DNA from: Capilliphycus salinus | Lineage (GTDB): Bacteria; Cyanobacteriota; Cyanobacteriia; Cyanobacteriales; Microcoleaceae | NCBI RefSeq assembly: GCF_047276495.1 | Contig: NZ_CP178543.1 | Location: forward strand, 6,200,001-6,264,000 | Length of the DNA stretch: 64,000 nucleotides | Reading direction: 5' to 3' | Part shown: positions 45,950-53,824 of the stretch, piece after piece | How positions within the stretch are numbered: the first letter of the stretch is position 1 | How the letters are laid out: every line of letters starts with the position of its first letter | Program-made: the position numbers and the translations under genes | Notes under the pieces: generated by a model | The model's input: the letters and a program-made list of their open reading frames with translations, nothing else | Databases searched by the model: none | Told to the model about the DNA's origin: nothing

Positions 45950-47125
45950 CCTTTTTAAGGGGGGCTGGGGGGGATTCAAATTCTCCCCCCTTTTTAAGGG
46001 GGGCTGGGGGGGATCAAACCAATTCTCAATAAATAAATGAACTTGTTCGGGATAACTAAATTGGAGAGTTCGATAGGTATCAAAGGCGTCTAAGGCGTTT
46101 TTATCCCCATCCCAAACATTCAACCGACAGGTAAGAATTACCTTCGCTGAAGCCAGCCGGCCGTTAATTTGAGAGGCTATATCCTTAAGAACGTTTTGCG
46201 ATTGCGCGGACATTTCATCCGCCCCATCCAACAGCAACCAGACTTTTTTATCCTCAAATAACTGTTTGAGTGCTTCGATATCTTCCGGGGTAACTTGTAT
46301 TAACTCCCGAACCTCTTTTAGCCAATTGTTCAGCAAATAGTCCTCTAAAGTTTTCTCGCCCAAACTCGCCAAAGACACCCAAACCGGAATCAAATCAGTC
46401 CGATCTAATACCCACTGTTCAACTTCTTGCAACAGCGTAGTTTTTCCCGCACCCGGTTCTCCAATTACCGCCAACCGTTTCCCTGTACTTTTACTTTTCC
46501 CCTGTTGAATCACCTCCTCAAAAAACCGTTTTTGGGCGTAAGTTTGGGTGACTTCATAGGTTTCTGGGGCGTACATTTGCGAACCCTTTTCGGCGGAAAC
46601 TTCATCGCTTCGCCGTTCTTGTTTCTTGCGTTCCACCAAACCTAAAGGAACATAAAGCTGTTCTCGGTTGTGTTTAATGCCATCTTTAAACGTTAGGGAA
46701 TTGGTTGTAATTTTTTGGCGCTGTGTTGCTTGTTTTTGACAAATTTCGTGCCAGTTAATTTCAGTTTTGGGCGTGTTAATTTCGGGTTCGGGTTGCCATT
46801 GTGGATATTTTTCATCCCAAAGCCAAGCAAAAACCTTTCGCCAGGGTTCTTCACCTTTGGGTTGTCTTCCTCTTTTTTTCTCTAGAACTACCGGACAGTT
46901 TTCACAGTCGGAAAATGCTTGACAAATTGATTGTAAATGGTCTTGAAAGTTTTGTGCGGGATTGTTTGAATTTTTAAGATTTTCAATCTGATTAATCAGA
47001 TGTTGATTTCCCAGTTTCTCATTTTGGGGATCGAGCCTTAACAGAAAAACCGCTTTTCGGGTTCCTGTAAAACCGTATTGTTTGGCGATCGCTTCTAGAA
47101 AATCCCGTTCCCGTGACTGTTCCAT
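45950..47125 (-). pseudogene. NACHT-domain STAND ATPase, C-terminus lost to ISAs1
   Basis: I choose the ATG at 47125 (MEQSRERDFLEAIAK); a TTG at 47191 would extend it. About 390 residues remain. Residues 1-110 are a helical effector-associated region. The NACHT domain starts near residue 225, with Walker A GEPGAGKTT and Walker B WLLLDGADEM. The C-terminal sensor repeats, which would recognise a trigger, are missing. Just before the break, C/G-rich dispersed repeats are translated in frame (WFDPPQPPLKRGENLN, then PPQPPLKR), as seen in other cyanobacterial NACHT genes. No continuation is found beyond the insertion sequence. Intact STAND NTPases act in antiviral defence or signalling. Confidence 0.8.
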
Positions 47126-47310
47126 GTGACCCAGACTCGCTTTTTCCTTATTATTGATTGTAGTTGAATCTGCAAAAAATGACAATATCAATCCCTATAA
47201 ATCCGTAAATAGACGATTTTTCAATTTTTCAATTTTATTTCTATTTTTAGCCTAATTTTATTGTAGTTTGAGCTTTGATAGCTTTAAATTGTTGAACTCA
47301 AAATACAATC

Positions 47311-47739
47311 ATGGAACACATTAAAGACATCTTCGCCAACCTAACCTTCAACTCTCCCAGTAACGGAACGTTGCATCCGACGGTACAAAATGCCATTACT
47401 CAATCAAAAATACCCGTGAATACTTTGGGCTATTCGGTTGTTTTTCACGTTCCCGCAGGCAAGTTTTCAGACGCCAAACCCCACATTCACCAACTGATTG
47501 AACCCTTTGGCGGTTTTAACGCTTCTTTATCTGATGGAAACTGGTTTGATCACCGAAATAATTGCTGGTGTCCCGAACCGATTATTTTGGTGAAATCTTA
47601 CATGACGTTGGATGTTTTGCAGCAACATTTAACCGCCACTTTGCAGCGTTCCTATTTGATGGGAAAAGATTTAGGCGAAAGTGCGATCGCCCTCGAAATT
47701 ATCACCAATAACGTGATGTTGATGATTCCAACTCATTAA
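47311..47739 (+). CDS. Hypothetical protein, 142 residues
   Basis: A soluble product starting MEHIKDIFANLTFNSPS. It contains a mixed segment with several conserved-looking aromatic and His residues (HIHQLIEPFGGFNASLSDGN; WFDHRNNCWCPEP). There is no signal peptide or membrane span. It is divergent from the truncated NACHT gene with a ~185-bp shared upstream region. Family not recognised. Confidence 0.6.
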   Translation: MEHIKDIFANLTFNSPSNGTLHPTVQNAITQSKIPVNTLGYSVVFHVPAGKFSDAKPHIHQLIEPFGGFNASLSDGNWFDHRNNCWCPEPIILVKSYMTLDVLQQHLTATLQRSYLMGKDLGESAIALEIITNNVMLMIPTH

Positions 47740-47821
47740 TCTGTTGCATTGTTTCTGTTTGTATTTGTTGGGTTGTGTTCCTTAACCCAACCTACTGATT
47801 CACAACAAAAAAGAGACTATT

Positions 47822-48076
47822 ATGATGGTATGCCCTTACAAAGAAATGAAAAATTTACAATCTCTCCCCTGCGCCCGTGAAGAACGGGGAGGTTGGATGT
47901 ATTGTAGCTTTTGCGGTCAAAAAACTCGAAAAGAAATACTTCTCGATCGGATTGATCGGTTGATCGGATTTTTAGTGTTTATGTTGATTGTTGTATTGAT
48001 GGCAAATTCTCTCGGAACGGGTACAACTTCCACCAAACCGTTCGACACCAACTCCCAGAGGGTTGATACCCTTTAA
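47822..48076 (+). CDS. Small zinc-finger-like membrane protein
   Basis: An 84-residue product. A CPYKEM/SLPCAREERGG stretch and CSFCGQKTR suggest a zinc ribbon in the first 38 residues, followed by one membrane span (LIGFLVFMLIVVLMANSLG, about 47-65) and a short tail. The start is the first of two adjacent ATGs. The family is not recognised. Confidence 0.5.
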   Translation: MMVCPYKEMKNLQSLPCAREERGGWMYCSFCGQKTRKEILLDRIDRLIGFLVFMLIVVLMANSLGTGTTSTKPFDTNSQRVDTL

Positions 48077-48142
48077 ATTCATAACATTCACCCGAGAAAC
48101 TCGGTTTCTGATCTGTTGGCATCAACTTCAGAAATCGGGTTT

Positions 48143-48433
48143 CTAATACATTTCGTTGCTGGTAATCCACGACCCAAACATCAGCCACGAGGCACCACCG
48201 AAACTGATGGTAGTAAACTCATCGGATTGATTCGTTAACGGCTTTCGTGTAAATAAATCCAAGCGATAGACATCTTGGAGTGAAAACAAACAGTTGGCTG
48301 AAATTGTAGTAAGTCTTAATACTGTCCAACTCCCATGTGCCGCGTAAGTGGATGCCAGTGAGAAACGCTGTTTAAAAAATGAAATTCTTGCGATCGTGGA
48401 CTCGGATGATGTATCGTGATTAAGCACCGTCAC
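48143..48433 (-). CDS. Possible small protein of unknown function
   Basis: A 96-codon frame with fairly protein-like composition near its end (FSLQDVYRLDLFTRKPL; DEFTTISFGGASWLMFGSW). No motif, span or ribosome-binding site is clear. It may be a remnant of a larger gene cut by the neighbouring IscB element. Confidence 0.3.
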   Translation of the reverse strand: MTVLNHDTSSESTIARISFFKQRFSLASTYAAHGSWTVLRLTTISANCLFSLQDVYRLDLFTRKPLTNQSDEFTTISFGGASWLMFGSWITSNEMY

Positions 48434-48639
48434 ATATGCTCACTCAAGCCTCTATGTGATGCCAAATCTGGGTTTGTTTGACTACTTCGTAGTCCTACGA
48501 TCTTGCCCTGATAGCTGTCCGCTCATGAAGCTGCTTCTGCCGGAATCTCCTCTCGGTTGAAGGAATATGCGTGATAGAAAAAAGTAGTAACTAAGCTACT
48601 TCAAGTATACAGTGCTTAGGTGTGTACGAGCGCAAAAAT

Positions 48640-49005
48640 GAGTCTGGCTAATGGAAGGGGAAATTAACCTTAGCCTGTTTCTCTAAGAGGATACGGATAA
48701 CTCCGTTGTGGTGGCTATCACGCATCACCTCTTCCGGAAGTGATGTGTAAGAGTATCACTTTCGAGAGGAACCCAATCTACATCTAATTGTTCGTCAGCA
48801 CCCCGCTCGCGCATAACGGGGCATCATGCCTCCTTTAGGTAGCTGACCAGCCTAAGTCTTAACTGACTACGTTTTTCAAGCCAAGACACCTATAAATGCT
48901 TTCCAGTTTATAGCACTGTCGTTAGTTGTTAAACATTCCTACGAGGGGTAAGAAAGTGCAACTAGCCGAACAAGCTTTGAAAACACTGGCGAGGAAAACA
49001 TCACC
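48640..49005 (+). ncRNA. Omega-RNA of IscB
   Basis: IscB nucleases use an omega-RNA encoded just upstream of their gene. This 370-bp gene-free stretch holds several stable stems: GGCTAA (48646) with TTAGCC (48670); CATCAC-CTCTTCCGGAA-GTGATG at 48723-48745; and CCCCG with CGGGG at about 48801-48825. It ends shortly before the iscB start. The guide would lie at its 5' end, copied from DNA beside the element's left end. Exact ends are inferred. Confidence 0.6.
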
Positions 49006-49030
49006 TACTATGTAGAGCTTGGACACAACA

Positions 49031-50308
49031 ATGTCTGTTAACTACGTTCTGGTATTAGATACCAACAAAAAACCCTTAACGCCATGTAAACCATCTAGGG
49101 CTAGAAGTCTGTTAAAAGCTGGAAAAGCTGCGGTGTTTCGGCGTTATCCGTTCACGATTATCTTGAATAAGGACGTTGTAGATTCCCCTTCTAGTTGTCA
49201 ACTTAAAATCGATCCGGGAAGCAAGACAACAGGCTTGGCATTGGTCTTGAATAATGCCGTGATCTGGGCGGGAGAATTGACTCACAGAGGGCAACAAATT
49301 AAAGACGCTTTGCTTCGTCGTCGTCAATTTAGGCGAGGTCGTCGCCACCGAAAAACTCGTTATCGTCAAGCCAGATTCTTAAACCGTAAACGTGCCTATA
49401 GTTGGCTGGCTCCTAGTTTAAATCATCGGGTACAAACTACGATGACTTGGGTTAACAGACTCACAAAATTTTGTCCGATTGACTCAATATACCAAGAATT
49501 AGTTAGATTCGACACTCAAAAAATTAACAATCCTGAAATCTCAGGTACAGAGTATCAGCAAGGAGAATTGCACGGTTACGAGGTCAGAGAATATCTACTC
49601 GAAAAGTGGAACCGAAAATGTGCTTATTGTGGAGCGCAAAACACCCCTTTAGAAGTTGAACATATTCACCCCAGATCTAAAGGGGGGTCAGACCGAGTTA
49701 GTAATTTAACTTTAGCCTGCCATACTTGCAACCAAGCCAAGTCTGATCAAGATATCAAAGACTTTCTTTGTGGAAAGCCTGATTTTTTAAAGCGGATTCT
49801 TTCTCGGGCTAAAGCATCTCTAAAAGATGCGGCTGCGGTTAACTCCACTCGTTGGAAACTTTACAACGAACTCAAGCTAACGCAAGTCCCGGTTGAAATG
49901 GGTTCGGGCGGATTAACCAAGTTTAATCGTTGCCGATTAAACCTTCCTAAAACTCATTGGATTGATGCGGCCTGTGTAGGCGCAGTAGAGATATTAACCC
50001 TAGAAACCTTGCAACCTTTATTGATTAAATCGACTGGACATGGTATCCGTCAGATGTGCGGAACTAATAAGTATGGGTTTCCTACTCGTCACCGTTCTAA
50101 ACAACAAATTCATAAAGGTTTCAAGACCGGAGATATTGTTAAAGCTTTTGTTACTAAAGGAAAGAAAATCGGTATCTATAAAGGTCGGGTTATAGTCCGC
50201 GCTTCTGGCAGCTTTGATATCTCGACAGCATTAGGTCGCGTATCTGGAATTAACCACAAATATTGTATCCCTCTCCATCGAAAAGACGGGTATCAATATG
50301 CTTTTTGA
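49031..50308 (+). CDS. iscB: RNA-guided HNH/RuvC endonuclease IscB
   Basis: A 425-residue protein starting at ATG 49031 (MSVNYVLVLD); a TTG at 49019 is less likely. Domains in order: PLMP domain (VLDTNKKPLTPCKPSRARSL), RuvC-I (KIDPGSKTTG, Asp near 60), Arg-rich bridge helix (RRRQFRRGRRHRKTRYRQAR), RuvC-II (YQELVRFD, Glu), HNH (CAYCG; VEHIHPRSKGGSDRVSNL; CHTCN), RuvC-III (THWIDAACVGAV, His and Asp) and a C-terminal target-adjacent-motif-binding domain. All catalytic residues are present and length is usual, so the nuclease looks functional. IscB is the ancestor-type relative of Cas9 and cleaves DNA guided by its omega-RNA. Confidence 0.94.
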   Translation: MSVNYVLVLDTNKKPLTPCKPSRARSLLKAGKAAVFRRYPFTIILNKDVVDSPSSCQLKIDPGSKTTGLALVLNNAVIWAGELTHRGQQIKDALLRRRQFRRGRRHRKTRYRQARFLNRKRAYSWLAPSLNHRVQTTMTWVNRLTKFCPIDSIYQELVRFDTQKINNPEISGTEYQQGELHGYEVREYLLEKWNRKCAYCGAQNTPLEVEHIHPRSKGGSDRVSNLTLACHTCNQAKSDQDIKDFLCGKPDFLKRILSRAKASLKDAAAVNSTRWKLYNELKLTQVPVEMGSGGLTKFNRCRLNLPKTHWIDAACVGAVEILTLETLQPLLIKSTGHGIRQMCGTNKYGFPTRHRSKQQIHKGFKTGDIVKAFVTKGKKIGIYKGRVIVRASGSFDISTALGRVSGINHKYCIPLHRKDGYQYAF

Positions 50309-50346
50309 TTCTCAAGCGGCTCGCATCCGCACGTGTCGCGTTTCCT

Positions 50347-50366
50347 CCCCGCAATAAATTACGGGG
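50347..50366 (+). other. Right-end hairpin of the IscB element
   Basis: CCCCG and CGGGG separated by ten A/T-rich bases, 40 bp after the iscB stop. It resembles the subterminal hairpins recognised by Y1 transposases. Confidence 0.6.
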
Positions 50367-50593
50367 CTTCCACTCTACCGTATTAATTCTCGTGAAGCGC
50401 TCGCTCAGTACAAATGAGTGGGAGGCTCACGAAGTTTTCTCAAAACCCTTGCCTGTTGTTAGCTAGAGCATCGATTCTGAACACGAGAATTACTGAAATT
50501 TTTAGAGAATTCAGTGCAGATTTTGCGTCGATTTCTGAGCCTGACGAATTAAGGGATGCAAAGCTTCTTGTTGGTAGGGTTTGAGCAATTAGA

Positions 50594-50757
50594 GTTGACC
50601 TAGCCATTTGGCTGCGGTTTGGGTTGAAAGGAATTGACAAGCGCCAATTGCAATTTTGATGGAAGGTTGACCTAGCCATTTGGCTGCGGTTTGGGTTGAA
50701 AGGAAACTCAAAATAGATTTTACAAAATCCCCTTTGAGAAGAGTTGACCTAGCCATT
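50594..50757. CRISPR. CRISPR remnant: two full repeats, one truncated, two spacers
   Basis: Two identical 37-bp repeats (50594-50630 and 50666-50702) begin GTTGACCTAGCC and end GGGTTGAAAG, the typical cyanobacterial repeat ending. A third (50743-50757) keeps only the first 15 bp. The spacers are 35 bp (50631-50665) and 40 bp (50703-50742) and differ from each other. No cas gene lies in the window, so this is an orphan or degraded array. Direction is judged only from the GAAAG end. Confidence 0.7.
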
Positions 50758-50892
50758 ATTTGGGCATTAAGTCTTTAAAACTGTTTGAGCAACAATTTCC
50801 GTGGTCCGGTAGGCAAAATGTATCCCAGCACGCAAACCCTGTAAACACGCCGGATGCGCGAAGGAGATTTGGGCATTAAACGTTTAAAACTG
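50758..50892. repeat. Pair of 26-bp direct repeats
   Basis: ATTTGGGCATTAA followed by TTTAAAACTG occurs at 50758-50783 and 50867-50892 with 23 of 26 identities, 109 bp apart. The first copy starts exactly where the third CRISPR repeat breaks off. The sequence between has no gene. Confidence 0.7.
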
Positions 50893-50932
50893 ACAAATAA
50901 GTGTTTAATGTACAACAATTAGACAAAACAAA

Positions 50933-50953
50933 ACCCCGACTTATGGGGCCGGG
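50933..50953 (-). terminator. Rho-independent terminator of the mgtE operon
   Basis: On the minus strand CCCCG...CGGGG is followed by TTTTGTTTTG. It lies about 220 bp beyond the last minus-strand gene, the 218-residue membrane protein at 51170. Confidence 0.5.
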
Positions 50954-51169
50954 GAGAGAAAACGAGCTTCACATCTACCAACTTCATAATATCCAGAACC
51001 TACCTCGGTTGAGAATGTTGATTATACGGATCTTTTGGGAGACGTGCGGATCAAAAATCAGTGAAAATACGGAGATGATCCGAAGACGTTCTCCTCAAAC
51101 CCAAGCTGTACAAGAGTTTCAGATATCGGCTTGAGTTTATAAAATTTTAAGTAACTTCAAGACGAACAA

Positions 51170-51826
51170 CTAGGATTGAGAATCGCGATCGCCAGAAGGC
51201 CGATCAACCGACTCGGGATCTGTCTGTTCAACCCGTTGGGGAATTTCTGCTAACGCCGACTCAACGCGATCGCGAAGTTCAATCAATTGTTGCTGCTGCA
51301 ACCGTCCCCATTGAGGCAATTCATTGATAAACTGTTGTAAATCAACAATCACCCCGGTCAGATGCTCAATTTGCTCCAACTCCGGTCGGCGTTGAAACTT
51401 GATCACAACCATCTCAACCTCCTGTTGAATCTTTTGAACCGTCTGTTCGAGAAGCACCTGACGTTCTAACAGACTTTGAAACAGAGAACGATCGGTTGTC
51501 GTCTCAACAGGTTCCTTAGTATGGGGCGAAGCATGGGGATTCCACTGTTCCAAAACCCAAGAAGCCGAAGACGGATGAGCCTTTAACCGATCGCTCAATT
51601 GCGTTAACAATACTCGATCGCGATCAAATAATTTTTTCAAGTGAGCGGTACGCTTATACTGTTGTTGGGCGAGGCGATATCGATTAATTTGGTTGAATAA
51701 TAAAGAACAAGTCAAGGGAACGATCGCGCTGAGAACCGAAAACCCCCAGACTGTGGCAACAATACCGATAATAGCAAGGGCGAGAAAAACCGATTCAACG
51801 ATTTCCAGCCCATTTTGAATTTTCAT
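51170..51826 (-). CDS. Membrane-anchored coiled-coil protein downstream of mgtE
   Basis: A 218-residue protein. Two closely spaced hydrophobic segments (about residues 10-45) are followed by a basic stretch and a long charged helical region with coiled-coil character (about 85-205). It begins 8 bp after mgtE and is surely cotranscribed with it, but no family is recognised and a link to magnesium transport is only positional. Confidence 0.7.
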   Translation of the reverse strand: MKIQNGLEIVESVFLALAIIGIVATVWGFSVLSAIVPLTCSLLFNQINRYRLAQQQYKRTAHLKKLFDRDRVLLTQLSDRLKAHPSSASWVLEQWNPHASPHTKEPVETTTDRSLFQSLLERQVLLEQTVQKIQQEVEMVVIKFQRRPELEQIEHLTGVIVDLQQFINELPQWGRLQQQQLIELRDRVESALAEIPQRVEQTDPESVDRPSGDRDSQS

Positions 51827-51834
51827 AACCCAAA

Positions 51835-53232
51835 TTAAAGTTGCAAAATCAATCGAGCCAAATTGAAATAGATCAAAACGCCGAGAACATCAACCGCCGT
51901 CGTAATAAACGGAGCCGACATCAACGCCGGATCTAACCCCAACGTCCGAAATAAAAACGGCAAAGCAGAACCTGCCACCGATGCCAAAATCGAAATCGCC
52001 ACCAAACTAATCCCAACCGACACCGCAACAGACACATTCCCCTGAACAATAAACAAAGTTGCCCAAGCGGTGGCTAAAACCCCCAAAATCGTCCCCAATA
52101 AAGCCCCCGCCAAACCTTCCCGCCAAATCACCTGTAACGGCCCCATCGCCCGAATTTCGTCGGTATTCATCCCCCGAATCACAACGGTAGACGACTGAGC
52201 GCCGACATTTCCACCCGTTCCCGTTAACAGCGGAATAAAAAACGACAGCGCCACCACCTGTTGCAAGATATCCTGCTGCATTTTCAAAATCGCACCCGTG
52301 ACGCTATTAGTTAGCAGCAAAATCAATAACCAAATCACCCGACGGCGAGCCACCGTTAACAAACTGGCTTGGAAATAATTATCCCCTTGAGATTGCACCC
52401 CACTGAGGGCATAAATATCTTCGGTGGTTTCCTCTTGCAAGATATCCAACACATCATCAACGGTAATAATCCCCACCAGTCGTTGTTCGCTATCCACCAC
52501 CGGAATCGCCAAAAAGTCGTAACGTTGAATAATCCTCACCACTTCCTCTTGATCGGTATCGGTCTGTACGCAAACCAAATCCCGGTTGAGAATATCACCA
52601 ATCGTCTGATCCAGTTGGGCGGTCACTAAGTCCCGCAAAGACAAAATACCCGTTAACTTGCGATCGCCATCGGTCACATAAAGCGAATAAATCGTTTCGG
52701 TAACATTAGCCAAACTGCGAATTCGCTCCAAACTTTGACCAACCGTGTAATGCTCCTTTAATGAAATATATTCAGGCGTCATAATCCGACCTGCGGTTCC
52801 GGCTTCATACCCCAGTAACAACGCAGTCGTTTGGCGTTCGGTGGGGCTAAGTTGAGACACCAACCGCCGCACAACCGCCGCCGGCAGTTCATCAAACAGT
52901 CGGGCGCGATCGTCAGGTGACATTTTATCAACGATATCAATCACTTCCTGGCGTTTAAATTTTTCGCACAAAGACTGCTGAACACTGGAGTCGAGTTGTT
53001 CGTAGACTTCGATCGCCTCATCCTTGGATAACAAACGAAAAGCAATCACCTGCATGGTTTCCGGTAAACCTTCGATCGCTTCAGCAATATCGGCCGGTTG
53101 TACGGGGACTAAAATCGCTTTAGCCGCTTGCAAATCTCCCCGTTCCAGCAAGACTTGCAATTGACTCCGCACTAATTCCCGCAATTCTTTACGCGATATC
53201 GTTGTCAGAGTTGATTTATTCTCCTCAGTCAA
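51835..53232 (-). CDS. mgtE: Magnesium transporter MgtE
   Basis: A 465-residue Mg2+ channel. An N-terminal superhelical MgtE_N domain (about residues 35-140, with EAIEGLPETMQVIAFRLL) precedes a pair of CBS domains (about 145-270), a connecting helix, and five membrane spans (about 295-465) with the family segment FIPLLTGTGGNVGAQSSTVV that lines the pore. The cytoplasmic domains sense Mg2+ and close the channel. Length is normal. The 590-bp upstream gap (53233-53824) shows no gene and no riboswitch I could recognise. Confidence 0.95.
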   Translation of the reverse strand: MTEENKSTLTTISRKELRELVRSQLQVLLERGDLQAAKAILVPVQPADIAEAIEGLPETMQVIAFRLLSKDEAIEVYEQLDSSVQQSLCEKFKRQEVIDIVDKMSPDDRARLFDELPAAVVRRLVSQLSPTERQTTALLLGYEAGTAGRIMTPEYISLKEHYTVGQSLERIRSLANVTETIYSLYVTDGDRKLTGILSLRDLVTAQLDQTIGDILNRDLVCVQTDTDQEEVVRIIQRYDFLAIPVVDSEQRLVGIITVDDVLDILQEETTEDIYALSGVQSQGDNYFQASLLTVARRRVIWLLILLLTNSVTGAILKMQQDILQQVVALSFFIPLLTGTGGNVGAQSSTVVIRGMNTDEIRAMGPLQVIWREGLAGALLGTILGVLATAWATLFIVQGNVSVAVSVGISLVAISILASVAGSALPFLFRTLGLDPALMSAPFITTAVDVLGVLIYFNLARLILQL

Positions 53233-53824
53233 TGACAGCCCTCCTAATCACGAGTTCTGCATCCAGTCTAAGAGCAAAGTGGCATGAGAATGTATAACTT
53301 CGCCCGAGACGGGTACTCAGAACTTGAAATCGCCAGTTCAATGGCTTGATGGTCGATACTCCCGATCAAATCTTTGAGTGACTCCGCCGTTAACCGCCAG
53401 CAGTATAACGGTTGATTTTTCTCGGTACAATTTGGCTACACCTTAGTTTGTAGTATCGCATAAAGTCTCGATTGCCCAGAAGACCCTGTAGCCGGATTGA
53501 CGAAAAATTGTATCTTCATCGGGTTCTGTTGGGGGTTCTCTTTTCCCGGAAGTGCCGGCACAATTTCAGGTAAACGGTAGGGTTTTGGCAATCTTGGGGT
53601 ACAACCCATCCCCTACCCGGCTTGGCGCTGGGCAGAACAAATTAGTATGATTTGCTATTAAGGTTTAAGATTGTGTTTATTATTTTGCTGAAATCGGCCA
53701 GCAGATTAACTGAGGTGATCCAAAATCTGTAACTTTATTGGTTCGGAGCGGGTTTCATCGATTGGGTTATCTGTTTTCATCTCCTAATATCCAAAAGACG
53801 ATCAGGCGTAGCGGAAAGTTCCTT

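Larger units (their letters stand above)
48630..50372 (+). mobile_element. IscB-carrying IS200/IS605-type element without its own transposase
   Basis: The unit runs from structured non-coding DNA through iscB to a right-end hairpin, CCCCG...CGGGG at 50347-50366. That hairpin resembles the IS605 right-end hairpin at 23922. No tnpA is present, as is common for IscB elements moved in trans. The left end is approximate. Confidence 0.65.

Noticed and set aside
53233..53737. Mg2+ riboswitch upstream of mgtE
   Set aside because: No recognisable M-box-like conserved elements could be seen.
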